From contig NZ_RXOF01000009.1 of the NCBI RefSeq assembly GCF_003970915.1, positions 186,001-250,000 on the forward strand: 64,000 nucleotides of DNA, read 5' to 3'. Source of the stretch: Hymenobacter gummosus (lineage in GTDB: Bacteria > Bacteroidota > Bacteroidia > Cytophagales > Hymenobacteraceae). The position numbers and the translations under genes were made by a program. The notes beneath the pieces were generated by a model. That model was not told the DNA's origin. It saw only the letters and a program-made list of their open reading frames with translations, and made no database searches. Positions 18,178 through 26,736 of the stretch are shown in pieces; the stretch's first letter is position 1; each line of letters opens with the position of its first letter.

Positions 18178-18507
18178 ATGCCCCACTACATCACGCTCAC
18201 TTTCCGCGACTGCGCCGCCACCTACGGCCTGAGCGAAGCCGCCCTGCACGAGCTGGCCGACCTGGGCTGGCTGCGCCTCAGTGCCGAAGCCCAGCAGCCC
18301 GAGCCGCTCATCGAGGACGAAGCCGACCACCTGGCCCGCCTCGCCCGCCTGCACCACGAGCTGCACCTCGCCCCCGAAGGCATCGACTTGATTCTGACCA
18401 TGCGCCGCCGCGTGCAGCAACTGCAGTACGAGCTGACGCGCCAGGCCGCCCGCGCCGCTCAGCTCGAAGCCTGGATTCGGCGCCACCCGGCCACGGACGC
18501 GGAATAA
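18178..18507 (+). CDS. cbpM: CbpM-like modulator of the J-domain protein
   Basis: 109 residues, MerR-like helix-turn-helix fold: YITLTFRDCAATYGLSEAALHELADLGWL, then DEADHLARLARLHHELHLAPEGIDLILTM, then a helical tail. In E. coli CbpM binds the CbpA J domain and inhibits it. Position immediately downstream of cbpA supports the same pairing here. Confidence 0.88.
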   Translation: MPHYITLTFRDCAATYGLSEAALHELADLGWLRLSAEAQQPEPLIEDEADHLARLARLHHELHLAPEGIDLILTMRRRVQQLQYELTRQAARAAQLEAWIRRHPATDAE

Positions 18508-18514
18508 GGAGAAG

Positions 18515-18967
18515 ATGGATTTCGACGATTCGAATGATTTCGAGCTGGACGAGCCCCGGCGGCTGCGCGAAGCGTCCTTGCGGGCCGCGGCCCGCAGCCT
18601 CACCATACTCACCCAGGCCCTGGTGGTCAGTATCACCGACGACGAACTGCTGCTCGGGCCCTTGATGCTGGAAAACGCCTATATCGCCGAAGCCAAGCTG
18701 CGCGGCGCGCGGGCCTTCACCAACTATGGCCAACTCATGGAACAGGCCGTGCTGGTAAAGCTGGCCGTGCAGAGCCTGCAGGCCCAAACCGCTGTACTGC
18801 GCGAATTGGAGGCCGCCCAGCCGGAGCACATTCGGGCCATACGCGACGAAATAGAGCAGTTCCGGCAGCAGTTTGCCGACTGGGTTAGGGGCTTCGACCC
18901 CGCTACCAACGACTACGACGACGGCTGGGGCCTGTTTCCACCCCTGATTCCGCCGGCTAAAGAGTAG
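18515..18967 (+). CDS. Hypothetical helical protein
   Basis: 150 residues, 7 bp after cbpM and therefore in the same transcript. Acidic N-terminus (MDFDDSNDFELDEP), then a long alpha-helical region with heptad-like leucines (QAVLVKLAVQSLQAQTAVLRELE), and a Pro-rich C-terminus. I recognise no family. Linkage with a co-chaperone and its modulator hints at a stress or client-related role, by inference only. Its stop codon is the first base-triplet of the adjacent hairpin repeat. Confidence 0.65.
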   Translation: MDFDDSNDFELDEPRRLREASLRAAARSLTILTQALVVSITDDELLLGPLMLENAYIAEAKLRGARAFTNYGQLMEQAVLVKLAVQSLQAQTAVLRELEAAQPEHIRAIRDEIEQFRQQFADWVRGFDPATNDYDDGWGLFPPLIPPAKE

Positions 18968-19035
18968 GGTAAGAGGGTATGGGGGTAGGAGGGTGTGAGT
19001 TGTCAGAACGATAACTCACACCCTCTTACCCTAAG
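18965..19035. repeat. GGGTGTGAG hairpin repeat, family C copy 1
   Basis: Stem GGAGGGTGTGAGTT / AACTCACACCCTCTTACC around the core GTCAGAACGAT. The left side holds two direct half-copies (GGGTAAGAGGGTATGGGGG and GTAGGAGGGTGTGAG). The same core and arms recur at 61.2 kb. It also sits where a terminator would be needed between convergent genes, but has no T run. Confidence 0.85.
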
Positions 19036-19036
19036 G

Positions 19037-19771
19037 CTAATGTCCGTTCACCAGCAGGGCCAGACCGGCGCCCAGGATGGTAGCCAGCAGCTTGCGCACG
19101 TTAATCTTGTGCTCGGGGCTGACTTCGAACAGAATGGTGGTGGACACGTGCAGGAAGTTGCCGCTCACCAGGCCCAGTAGCGCCGGGTACCAGCCGCCGT
19201 GTTGCTCCGGGTTGACGCCGGTGTAGTGGCTGGCCAGCACGCCCAACGGGGCGGCGGCGGCGAAGAGCGTCAGCCAGGGCAGTGCCTTGTTGAAGGAGCC
19301 GAGGCGCGTCACCAGCACGGCCACCAGCGCAAAGGCAGCCGGAATGTGGTGCAGGGCCACGCCCGTCAGCACCGCGTAGAAACCGCCGGGCACCTCGCCG
19401 TGCGGGTTCTGCACCAGGATGCTGCCCTCCAGGAAAGCGTGCAGCGTGAGGGAGCCCAGCAGCAGAAAGGGCACGCCCGCGTGGGCGTGCTCGGCGTGCA
19501 CGTGCTGGTGGCCGTGCTCCACGCCCTGCGAAAACAGCTCCAGCACCAGTTGCCCGAAAAAGCCCGCCAGCACGAAGTACCCCACGCGGTGCGCCGAGGT
19601 ATCCAGCGCCAGCGCCTCGGGCAGCAGGTGGGTAAGCGTGAGCGTGACCAGGTAGGCCCCGCTGAAGGCCAGCAGGGGCCGCAGCCAGGTGGTATGGGCC
19701 GTCGGGACGAAGCGGGTGAGCCAGCCGGCCCCCAGCACCGCCCCAAACAGCAGCAGTAGAGCTACGAGCAT
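19037..19771 (-). CDS. ZIP family metal transporter
   Basis: 244 residues, about eight membrane helices. The metal-path motifs of ZIP proteins are seen: THLLPEAL in helix 2, LHAFLEGS in helix 4 and VALHHIPAAFAL in helix 5, with His-rich cytoplasmic loop HGHQHVHAEHAHAG between helices 3 and 4. The family imports zinc, iron or manganese into the cytosol; the metal is not determinable. Single gene, convergent with the cbpA unit. Confidence 0.88.
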   Translation of the reverse strand: MLVALLLLFGAVLGAGWLTRFVPTAHTTWLRPLLAFSGAYLVTLTLTHLLPEALALDTSAHRVGYFVLAGFFGQLVLELFSQGVEHGHQHVHAEHAHAGVPFLLLGSLTLHAFLEGSILVQNPHGEVPGGFYAVLTGVALHHIPAAFALVAVLVTRLGSFNKALPWLTLFAAAAPLGVLASHYTGVNPEQHGGWYPALLGLVSGNFLHVSTTILFEVSPEHKINVRKLLATILGAGLALLVNGH

Positions 19772-19820
19772 GGGACTACAAACCCGGCCGGCCCCGTTTA
19801 GGTTTGGGCCGGCGGCGGGC

Positions 19821-20570
19821 TTATTTCTTGAGGATAAAAATCATGCGGGGGCTTTCCTCCTCCACGTACGGGCGCAGGTCGTAGTCGCCCAGCACCTCGC
19901 CCAGCCGCAGCCCGGCCAGGTAGAAGTACTCCCGAAACCGCTCTATGCTCAGGGCGCGCACCCGTTCCTGAAAATGCTGCGCCTGCCCCTCCCGGTCCAC
20001 AAACCGAATGTCCTTCACGACGAAGTCCCGGTCGAGGTGACGGTGCAGCTCAAAGGTGATGCCGTCGACCTCCTTGGTTTCGTGCGCCACCAGCTCCCCG
20101 ATGGTCCGGTCGGTGTTCATGAAGTCGATAACCAGCTTGCCCCCGTACTGCAGCGCGTCGGCGGCGTTGCGCAGGGCTACCACGTTTTCGGCTTCTTCGT
20201 CGAAGTAGCCGAAGGAAGTGAACAGGTTCAGGATGAAGTCGAACCGGCCGTAGGGCAGCGGGGCGCGCATGTCGTGCACGTGGAAGTGCAGCCGCTCGTT
20301 TTCGTGCTGCCGGGCCGCGTCGATGCTTTCCGGCGACAAGTCGATGCCCGTCACGTCGAAGCCCTGCGCGTTCAGGTAAATGGCGTGGCGGCCCCGGCCG
20401 CAGGCCAGGTCCAGCAGCCGCTCCTTGGGCTTGGGGTGCAGGCGACGCAGCAGGTTGTCGAGGAAGAAGCGCGCCTCGTCCTGGTCGCGGTTGTGGTAGA
20501 GCAGGTGGTAGTACGGCGAATCGAACCACGTACTAAACCATTCCGGCGAGTGAGCGGAAGACGGCAGCAT
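19821..20570 (-). CDS. Class I SAM-dependent methyltransferase
   Basis: 249 residues from ATG 20570 (MLPSSAHSPEWFSTWFDSPY); the upstream frame is Cys/Pro-rich and rejected. SAM-binding motif I is LLDLACGRGRHAIYL, motif II GIDLSPESI, then HDMRAPLPYGRFDFILNLFTSFGYF. The N-terminus SPYYHLLYHNRDQDEARFF is common to a Bacteroidota group with unknown substrate. Single gene. Confidence 0.9.
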   Translation of the reverse strand: MLPSSAHSPEWFSTWFDSPYYHLLYHNRDQDEARFFLDNLLRRLHPKPKERLLDLACGRGRHAIYLNAQGFDVTGIDLSPESIDAARQHENERLHFHVHDMRAPLPYGRFDFILNLFTSFGYFDEEAENVVALRNAADALQYGGKLVIDFMNTDRTIGELVAHETKEVDGITFELHRHLDRDFVVKDIRFVDREGQAQHFQERVRALSIERFREYFYLAGLRLGEVLGDYDLRPYVEEESPRMIFILKK

Positions 20571-20737
20571 AGGTTTGGCGGGGCAACAGGCGTAGTAGGG
20601 GCGGGGCAGAACCGCAAGTAAGCAGAAAACCACCGTCGGCCCCCACACCTGACGCGGGCGCCCCGGCGCAGCGGCTGGCTGGGGGCCAGCCCCGTGCCGG
20701 GGCGCGCGGGCAGCTGAGAAACCGGTCGGCCCGGTGC

Positions 20738-21103
20738 CTACTCGTGCGTTTTGCCGTCGTGGTCGTTGTTCAGGTCGTGCTGGGTGGCGCCTTCAGCGGC
20801 GGCTTCCTCCGCGTTGGCCGAGGTCGACTGCTCCGCCGACGGCTTGTCGGGTTGGCCTTCGGCGGCCTTGAAGGTCTGCGGCACGGCGTGGTTCTGGCTG
20901 GCGGGCTCGGCTACCGCGCCGCCTTTGTGCTGGCTGGGCGCGTCGGTGGCCAGGTCGAAGTTGTCCGACTCGCGGGTGCCGGGCGGCACCGAGTCCACGG
21001 ATACTTTCTTGTCGTCGCGCCAGTCGGAGGGCTCGGCGCTGCACGAGGCCAGGGCCAGCGTAGCCACGGCGGCCAGGCCCAGAACGAGTTTGTTGGAGGT
21101 CAT
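20738..21103 (-). CDS. Hypothetical lipoprotein
   Basis: 121 residues with lipobox LALASC (Cys 21). The remaining sequence is polar and low in hydrophobics (SAEPSDWRDDKKVSVDSVP, then a Gln/Ala/Glu/Asn-rich tail), so probably disordered. No family recognised. The start at 21103 (MTSNKLVLGLAAVATLALA) is set by the signal peptide. Confidence 0.68.
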   Translation of the reverse strand: MTSNKLVLGLAAVATLALASCSAEPSDWRDDKKVSVDSVPPGTRESDNFDLATDAPSQHKGGAVAEPASQNHAVPQTFKAAEGQPDKPSAEQSTSANAEEAAAEGATQHDLNNDHDGKTHE

Positions 21104-21155
21104 ATCAGGAAAGCGAAGAAGTTTCTCGAATGCGAAGTACGGACAAAACCGCGGT

Positions 21156-21800
21156 TTAGGCGGCCTTGGGCGCGTCATTGGTCCCGGCAGCGGCGGCTGG
21201 CAGCAGGTTTTTGCGGCGCAGCAGGTTCTCGAACATGGTTAAGTCCTTGGGCGCGTTGAAGATGCGCGTGGGCACGTGGATGAACACCGGCACCCACATC
21301 AGCTTGCTCAGCCACAGGCGCCAGGTGGGCAGCTGCCCGGTCAGGTCGGGCTGGCGCATGTCGAGGAAGTAGGCGTCCTTGTCGCGGCGCACCCGCTCGA
21401 TGTGGCTCCACTCCATGCCGCGGGGCTGGTCCTTCTCGTTGGCGCGCATCAGGATGTAGCGCGGGTCGAATTCGTAGCTCACGCGCTCAAACAGCACCTT
21501 CGACTCGCCCATCTGCGTGACGCCCGTTACCTGGGCCGAGCGCAGCAGCACGAACAGCAGGGCCACCACGAAGGCCCCCGCAATCCACCACCACGAAAAG
21601 CTGATCAGCGCCGGCAACGACAGTACCACCAGCGGAATCAGGGCCTGCCACCAGTCGCGCTTCCAGATTTGCGTCAGCGCCATGCGGGTGTAGGTGTCCT
21701 TGTCGAGCTGGTACTTCTTGGTGCGCACGGCCAGCGGCGAAGGCTGCGGCTGCTGGACGAACTGACGACCCGCGCCACCGCGGGAAATGGGAGGTTGCAT
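21156..21800 (-). CDS. Hypothetical membrane protein, YcxB-like
   Basis: 214 residues. Two adjacent membrane helices (about 50-66 and 68-88; LIPLVVLSLPALISF and WWIAGAFVVALLFVLL). A soluble C-terminal part follows, in which the pattern FDPRYILMRANE...MEWSHIERVRRDKDAYFLDM resembles YcxB-like domains. The N-terminal 40 residues are Gln/Pro-rich and could be shortened to start at MALTQIWKRDWW. Function unknown. It starts within 10 bp of family B copy 4. Confidence 0.68.
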   Translation of the reverse strand: MQPPISRGGAGRQFVQQPQPSPLAVRTKKYQLDKDTYTRMALTQIWKRDWWQALIPLVVLSLPALISFSWWWIAGAFVVALLFVLLRSAQVTGVTQMGESKVLFERVSYEFDPRYILMRANEKDQPRGMEWSHIERVRRDKDAYFLDMRQPDLTGQLPTWRLWLSKLMWVPVFIHVPTRIFNAPKDLTMFENLLRRKNLLPAAAAGTNDAPKAA

Positions 21801-21805
21801 GGTGG

Positions 21806-21896
21806 TTATGAATGGCTAAATGGCTTAACTGTTAAATGGCTGGTCGTTCAAGCGTCAGAACAATCAACCATTTAGCCATTTGGCAATTTGACAATC
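21806..21896. repeat. AATGGCTAAATGG palindromic repeat, family B copy 4
   Basis: GAATGGCTAAATGGCTTAAC...AAATGGCTGGTCGTTCAAGC, then CAGAACAATCAACCATTTAG...GGCAATTTGACA in inverse. It lies between nadC (3' end) and the YcxB-like gene (5' end), both on the minus strand. Confidence 0.82.
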
Positions 21897-22769
21897 TTAA
21901 AACGCTTTCAGGCTCAAATCCAGAATGTTGGCGGAGTGCGTGAGGGCGCCGACGGAAATGTAGTCGACGCCGGTTTCGGCTACTTCGCGGATGGTGTGCT
22001 CGGTGATGCCGCCCGACGCCTCGGCGGGGAAGCGCCCGTCGATGATGGTCAGGGCCTCGCGCATGGTGTCGGGCTTCATGTTGTCGAGCATGATGCGGTC
22101 CACGCCGCCGGCCTCCGCCGCCTGCCGGACTTCCTCCAGCGTGCGGGTTTCGATGACGATGGGCAACTGCCGCCCGAGCTGCTGCAGGTACCGCTGCGTG
22201 GCCTCGATGGCGGGCTTGATGCCGCCGGCGTAGTCCACGTGGTTGTCCTTGAGCATGATCATGTCGAACAGGCCGAAGCGGTGGTTCACGCCGCCGCCGA
22301 TGAGCACGGCCCACTTCTCGCAGAGGCGGAAATTGGGCGTGGTCTTGCGGGTGTCGAGCAGCTTGGCCCGGGTGCCGGTCAGCAGGTTGGTCAGGTTGGC
22401 CGTTTTGGTGGCAATGCCGCTCATGCGCTGCATGCAGTTGAGCACCAGGCGCTCGGCCGTGAGGATGCTGCGGGCTGGGCCTTCCACCGTCAGGGCCACG
22501 TCGCCGTGCTTCACGCGGCTGCCGTCGGGCAGCAGCACCGTCACCGTCAAGGCCGGATCGACCTGGTGAAAAATCAGCTCGGCCAGCTGCACGCCGGCCA
22601 GCACGCCCTCATCTTTTACCAGCAGGCGGGCCTGCTTGCGGGCCTCGGCGGGCACGCCGGCCAGGGACGAATGGTCGCCGTCGCCCACGTCTTCGGCCAG
22701 AGCTGCTTGGATAAAGCCCTGCAGGGCTTCGGGCGTCAGGTACGGGGCGGGAAAGGACGAATTTTGCAC
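21897..22769 (-). CDS. nadC: Nicotinate-nucleotide pyrophosphorylase (quinolinate phosphoribosyltransferase)
   Basis: 290 residues; converts quinolinate and PRPP to nicotinate mononucleotide in de novo NAD synthesis. Signatures: ERLVLNCMQRMSGIATKT, DTRKTTPNFRLCEKWAVLIGGG, NHRFGLFDMIMLKDNHV and the C-terminal SGGI...DYISVGALTHS. The start is GTG at 22769: no ATG lies between the promoter box TATTTTTG (22782-22775) and the first conserved residues, and the frame upstream of the box is repeat or promoter sequence. The start lies five bases after the box, so the mRNA is probably leaderless. Followed by DUF4783 upstream on the same strand, divergent from gpmI. Confidence 0.9.
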   Translation of the reverse strand: MQNSSFPAPYLTPEALQGFIQAALAEDVGDGDHSSLAGVPAEARKQARLLVKDEGVLAGVQLAELIFHQVDPALTVTVLLPDGSRVKHGDVALTVEGPARSILTAERLVLNCMQRMSGIATKTANLTNLLTGTRAKLLDTRKTTPNFRLCEKWAVLIGGGVNHRFGLFDMIMLKDNHVDYAGGIKPAIEATQRYLQQLGRQLPIVIETRTLEEVRQAAEAGGVDRIMLDNMKPDTMREALTIIDGRFPAEASGGITEHTIREVAETGVDYISVGALTHSANILDLSLKAF

Positions 22770-22774
22770 GGGTG

Positions 22775-22782
22775 CAAAAATA
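22775..22782 (-). promoter_or_regulatory. nadC -7 promoter element (TATTTTTG)
   Basis: Perfect TAnnTTTG match ending five bases before the GTG start of nadC. A -33 TTTG is not clear. Confidence 0.65.
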
Positions 22783-22863
22783 GGAAAAGGCCCCGACTTA
22801 AAGTCGGGACCTAGACCGAAGGAAGGAGGCGGAAACAAAAGAAAAAGTAGCGGTTCAGCTCAT

Positions 22864-23262
22864 CTACTCGTGGTTAAAATCGATGGTGTCGATCTGCTGA
22901 CCGCCCTGCACGGGCTTCAGCTTGATGTAGACGCGGTAGCTGCCGCTCTTGCCGGCGTAGCGCCCGATGGCATACTTGATGCCGCCGGTGGAGGAGCCCT
23001 GGTGCACCAGCTCGAAGGTGGCGGGGGAGTTCTTGGCGAAGAAATCCTTCAGCACAAACTCGGCCTGGGTAGCGCTGTAGCTCTGCTTTTCGCCGTCGAA
23101 GCCAATCTCCACCGCACCGCCAAAGTACTGGGAGACAGCCCGGGACGAGCCGTTTTGCATGGCCGAGCGCACCGCCGCGAACGGGTCGCTTTGGGCATGG
23201 ACCGCCGGGGCCAGCAGGGCCAGGCTCAGCACGGTCAGCGCTCGGAGTAATAATCGTTTCAT
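22864..23262 (-). CDS. DUF4783 domain exported protein
   Basis: 132 residues with a signal peptide (MKRLLLRALTVLSLALLAPA VHAQ). The mature protein has the DUF4783 pattern: FAAVRSAMQNGSSRAVSQYF, EIGFDGEKQSYSATQAEFVL, DFFAKNSPATFELVHQGSS and YAIGRYAGKSGSYRVYIKLK. The fold is a cystatin/NTF2-like one by family. It is often found beside nadC in Bacteroidota. Function unknown. Confidence 0.85.
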   Translation of the reverse strand: MKRLLLRALTVLSLALLAPAVHAQSDPFAAVRSAMQNGSSRAVSQYFGGAVEIGFDGEKQSYSATQAEFVLKDFFAKNSPATFELVHQGSSTGGIKYAIGRYAGKSGSYRVYIKLKPVQGGQQIDTIDFNHE

Positions 23263-23392
23263 GGGTACGCGGGGTTGCAGCGGGCGTGTAGCCAAAATTA
23301 TGCCAATCCAGTACGGAAAGCCCGCGGCGGCGGTTCGGAGCCAACGCGTCCAAAATAGTAAATCAGGGCCGGTTTCGCAGCACGCTAGCCCC

Positions 23393-23400
23393 TATCTTTG
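23393..23400 (+). promoter_or_regulatory. gpmI -7 promoter element (TATCTTTG)
   Basis: Perfect TAnnTTTG match, five bases before the gpmI ATG, implying transcription start at or next to the start codon. Confidence 0.7.
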
Positions 23401-23405
23401 CGAGC

Positions 23406-24947
23406 ATGAATAAACCGGTACTGTTGGTAATCCTTGATGGGTGGGGTTTGGGCACCAACCCGGCCGTGTCGGCCATTGCCGCCGCCAAGACTCCCTTCGT
23501 GGATTCGCTTTTCCAGCGCTTCCCGAACAGCCGCCTGCAGGCTTCGGGCGAAGCCGTGGGCCTGCCCGACGGGCAGATGGGCAACTCCGAGGTTGGCCAC
23601 ATGAACCTGGGCGCCGGCCGCGTGGTGTACCAGGATCTGGTGCGCATCAACAAGGCCGTGCGGGAGCGGAAGCTCGGCACCGTGCCCGCGCTCAAGCAGG
23701 CCTTTGAGTACCTGCGCCAGAACCCGGACAAGAACCTGCACCTGATGGGCCTGCTTTCGGACGGCGGCGTGCACTCCCACATCGAGCACCTGAAGGCCCT
23801 GTGCACCCTGGCCCACGACGAGGACGTGCACCGCGTATTCATCCACGCCTTCACCGACGGCCGCGACACCGACCCCAAGGCCGGCGTGCGCTACGTCAAC
23901 GACCTGGAGCAGCACCTGCAGCACGGGGCCAGCGGCAAGATTGCCTCCATCGTGGGGCGCTACTACGCCATGGACCGCGACAACCGCTGGGAGCGGGTGC
24001 AGGTGGCCTACGACTTGCTGGTCAACGGCAAGGGGCAGCGCTGCACCAACCTCATCGGGGCCATGCTGGACTCCTATAAGGCCGGCGTGACCGACGAATT
24101 CCTCAAGCCGCTGGTGAAAACCGGCTCCGACGACCAGCCGCTGGCTACCATCAAGGACGGCGACGTGGTCATCTGCTTTAACTTCCGCACCGACCGCGGC
24201 CGCGAAATCACGCAGGCGCTGACCCAGCAGGACTTCCATGCCTTTAATATGCACCGGCTGAACCTGCACTACCTCACCATGACCAACTACGACGCGACGT
24301 TCGTGGGGGTGCAGCCGATTTTCGACAAGGACAACCTGGAGCACACGCTCGGGCAGGTGCTGGCCGAAAACGGGAAAAAGCAGATACGTATTGCCGAAAC
24401 CGAGAAGTACCCGCACGTGACGTTCTTCTTCTCGGGCGGCCGCGAAGCCGAGTTCGAGGGCGAAAAACGCATCCTGCGCAACTCACCCAAGGTGGCCACC
24501 TACGATTTGCAGCCCGAAATGAGTGCCTACGAGCTGCGCGACGCGCTGGTGCCCGAGCTGCAGCAGCGCACGGCCGACTTCGTGGTGCTGAACTTCGCCA
24601 ACCCCGACATGGTGGGCCACACCGGCGTGTTTGAGGCCGCCGTGAAGGCCGTGGAAGCCGTGGACGAGTGCGCCAACGCCGTGGTTTCGGCGGCGCTGGA
24701 AGCGGGTTACGCCAGCATCATCATTGCCGACCACGGCAACGCCGACATCATGGTAAACGAGGACGGCACGCCCAACACGGCCCATACCACCAACCTGGTG
24801 CCCTGCATCCTGGCCGACAACGACTACCAGGGCAAGCTGGCCGACGGTAAGCTGGGCGACATTGCCCCCACCGTGCTGGCCTTGATGGGCATTCCGCAGC
24901 CCGCCGAAATGACCGGCGAATCCCTGCTGCGCCCCGCCAATGCGTAA
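23406..24947 (+). CDS. gpmI: 2,3-bisphosphoglycerate-independent phosphoglycerate mutase
   Basis: 513 residues, the usual length. Manganese-dependent interconversion of 3- and 2-phosphoglycerate in glycolysis. Metal and catalytic motifs: VILDGWG (first metal Asp), the nucleophile in GQMGNSEVGHMN (S61), FTDGRDTDP, CFNFRTDRGRE, VLNFANPDMVGHTG and IIADHGNADIM. All catalytic residues are present. The 3' end overlaps the next lipoprotein gene by 8 bases (AATGCGTAA). Confidence 0.97.
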   Translation: MNKPVLLVILDGWGLGTNPAVSAIAAAKTPFVDSLFQRFPNSRLQASGEAVGLPDGQMGNSEVGHMNLGAGRVVYQDLVRINKAVRERKLGTVPALKQAFEYLRQNPDKNLHLMGLLSDGGVHSHIEHLKALCTLAHDEDVHRVFIHAFTDGRDTDPKAGVRYVNDLEQHLQHGASGKIASIVGRYYAMDRDNRWERVQVAYDLLVNGKGQRCTNLIGAMLDSYKAGVTDEFLKPLVKTGSDDQPLATIKDGDVVICFNFRTDRGREITQALTQQDFHAFNMHRLNLHYLTMTNYDATFVGVQPIFDKDNLEHTLGQVLAENGKKQIRIAETEKYPHVTFFFSGGREAEFEGEKRILRNSPKVATYDLQPEMSAYELRDALVPELQQRTADFVVLNFANPDMVGHTGVFEAAVKAVEAVDECANAVVSAALEAGYASIIIADHGNADIMVNEDGTPNTAHTTNLVPCILADNDYQGKLADGKLGDIAPTVLALMGIPQPAEMTGESLLRPANA

Positions 24948-25539
24948 GCTCGCCGGGCTCCGGCTCCACGCAGCGGCGCTGATTCTGCTCCTCGGGGGCG
25001 GAGTTGGCGCCGCTTGCTCGTCGGGCGACGCCGGGGAGCGGCCCGCCCGGCGCCCGGCCGGCTACTTCGACGCGCCCGCCCTGCTCGACGCGCAGGTGCG
25101 GCAGCTAGAGCAGCAGCGCCCGGTGCTGGAAAAGCAGGTGCGCCTGCGCGACGGGAAGCAGGAAACGGTGCGCCTCTCCCTGCCCGATTGGGCCGACGAG
25201 CTGCAGCTGTTCTACCAGGCCGACATCAACAAGCCCGCCCTGCGCGGCGCTTACGAGGTGCAGACCACCGACTCGGCCGGCCTGACGCGCCGCGTGTACC
25301 GCCGCCACACTGAGGTAGACCACCCCGTGACGGAGCTGACCGTGCTGCAAAGCGGCCCGACGGTGCGGGAGCTGCGCGCTACCGTAGACCAAGCCAATCC
25401 GCTGTTCTTCTCCGGCAAGCGCCTGCACCTGCGCTTCGGCCCCGATGGCGCGCTGAGCAGCTACGAAGTGCTGGGCCGGCAGAAGCTGGTGGGCTTCGAT
25501 ACCACGCGCTACGTGGCGCGCGGGCGGGTAGTGCGGTAA
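24940..25539 (+). CDS. Hypothetical lipoprotein coupled to gpmI
   Basis: 199 residues. Signal peptide ends GGGVGAAC (Cys 26). The mature part is beta-rich with charged strands (VRLRDGKQETVRLSLPDWAD, YEVQTTDSAGLTRRVYRR, FSGKRLHLRFGPDGALSSYE). No family recognised. Its ATG lies inside the last codons of gpmI (8-base overlap), so translation is probably coupled. Confidence 0.7.
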   Translation: MRKLAGLRLHAAALILLLGGGVGAACSSGDAGERPARRPAGYFDAPALLDAQVRQLEQQRPVLEKQVRLRDGKQETVRLSLPDWADELQLFYQADINKPALRGAYEVQTTDSAGLTRRVYRRHTEVDHPVTELTVLQSGPTVRELRATVDQANPLFFSGKRLHLRFGPDGALSSYEVLGRQKLVGFDTTRYVARGRVVR

Positions 25540-25562
25540 ACCCGCCCTCAACGGCCGCTGCG

Positions 25563-26093
25563 GTGCTCCAGCAACTCCTGACCGGGGCGTATTCCGTCCT
25601 TAGTTACTACCTGCTGCTGCTGGGGCTGCTTGGTTTGTATGCGTGGCGGCGCCCCGCGTCCGGCCGTCGGCTGCTGAGCGGCCTCAATCTGCTGACGGCT
25701 GCGGCCGGGCTGCTGAGCCTGGTAAGCTGGGGGTATGAGCTGTGGAGTGGCTGGCACGGTCAGGATGAGTTTGAGCAGTACGCCCTCCTCAACCGGGCGA
25801 CCGGGCCTTATTGGTGGGCCTACTGGGGGATGCTGCTGCCCTACCTCGGCAGCCAAGGCTTCTGGTGGCCTGGGCCGCGCCGCAGTTGGTGCTGGTCGGT
25901 GGGCTACGCGCTGGGGGGGCTGCTGCTGCCGGTGCTGGAACGGCTGCTCGTGGTGCTGACGGGCATGCACCGGGACTACCTGCCGTCCAGCTGGGCTATG
26001 TTCACGCCCGGCATGTCGCTGCAGTGGGCTTTGGGCCTGCTGGCCTTGGGGCTACTGCTGGGGCTGCGGCCGTGGCGGCGCCAAACGCCCTGA
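25563..26093 (+). CDS. Hypothetical membrane protein
   Basis: 176 residues from GTG 25563, with about five hydrophobic helices and Trp-rich loops (GPYWWAYWGMLLPYLGSQGFWW). No charged catalytic motif and no family recognised. It is co-oriented with gpmI and the lipoprotein (23 bp gap), so it is probably the third gene of that unit. Its stop is 7 bp from the stop of a convergent lipoprotein gene. Confidence 0.65.
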   Translation: MLQQLLTGAYSVLSYYLLLLGLLGLYAWRRPASGRRLLSGLNLLTAAAGLLSLVSWGYELWSGWHGQDEFEQYALLNRATGPYWWAYWGMLLPYLGSQGFWWPGPRRSWCWSVGYALGGLLLPVLERLLVVLTGMHRDYLPSSWAMFTPGMSLQWALGLLALGLLLGLRPWRRQTP

Positions 26094-26100
26094 TGCGACG

Positions 26101-26712
26101 CTAATCCCAATAAGGCTCCAGCTTGATAGACTTGATGGAGTCGGCGGCGAAGGTGACCAGGATGGATTCCATGCCTTCTTCCGCATCGAAGAGCCGCAGG
26201 CCGTTGGGGCAGCACGTGGGTTTCGCCTGCTCCCGGGCGGCGCGGACCCGGCTGGCAAGCCGTCGGGCATACGGCGGCGCAAAGTCGGTGAGGTAACCAG
26301 CCGTCAATAAATCCTTGCCGGGCGCCCGGTACAAGGTGAAGCGGTTGGGCCCGTGCGCCAACTCCACCAGCGTATCAACCTGGGTTTCGTCGTGGTGGTT
26401 GACGGTAGGACGGCGGCTGATGATGCGGGCCCCTTGCTGCACCAGAGCGGCCACGCTCAGCGGCTGACCGGTGGCGTGCCGGAAATAAGCGTAAAACGAT
26501 ACCTCCTCCGGGGCTACCTCGACGGTATCCGGGCCGGGCGGGGTGGCCGGGGGGCGGACGGCCGGCGGTGCAGGTGCTACCCGGGCTGTATCGGGACGGG
26601 CGCGGCCTTGCTTACCGGCCTCGTCAGCCGACGATTGGCAGGCTGCGCAGGTGCCGCCTACCGCTGCTAGTAGGCAACTCAGGCGGACGAATTGCTGGTA
26701 AATCGAGGACAT
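26101..26712 (-). CDS. Hypothetical lipoprotein
   Basis: 203 residues from ATG 26712 (MSSIYQQFVRLSCLLAAVGG). The signal peptide ends TCAAC, a possible lipobox. A Pro/Ala linker follows (about 40-65), then a mixed domain with YAYFRHATGQPLSVAALVQQ, DTLVELAHGPNRFTLYRAPG and a Cys pair near the C-terminus (PTCCPNGLRLF). Function unknown. Co-oriented with yjbQ, 24 bp downstream of it. Confidence 0.65.
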   Translation of the reverse strand: MSSIYQQFVRLSCLLAAVGGTCAACQSSADEAGKQGRARPDTARVAPAPPAVRPPATPPGPDTVEVAPEEVSFYAYFRHATGQPLSVAALVQQGARIISRRPTVNHHDETQVDTLVELAHGPNRFTLYRAPGKDLLTAGYLTDFAPPYARRLASRVRAAREQAKPTCCPNGLRLFDAEEGMESILVTFAADSIKSIKLEPYWD

Positions 26713-26736
26713 AGTGGCTGCGTAGCGCAACTGAAT

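Noticed and set aside
16840-18636. Open frame of 598 codons on the minus strand
   Set aside because: Runs antisense through the DUF3140 gene, a repeat and the cbpA-cbpM genes; composition is shadow-like.
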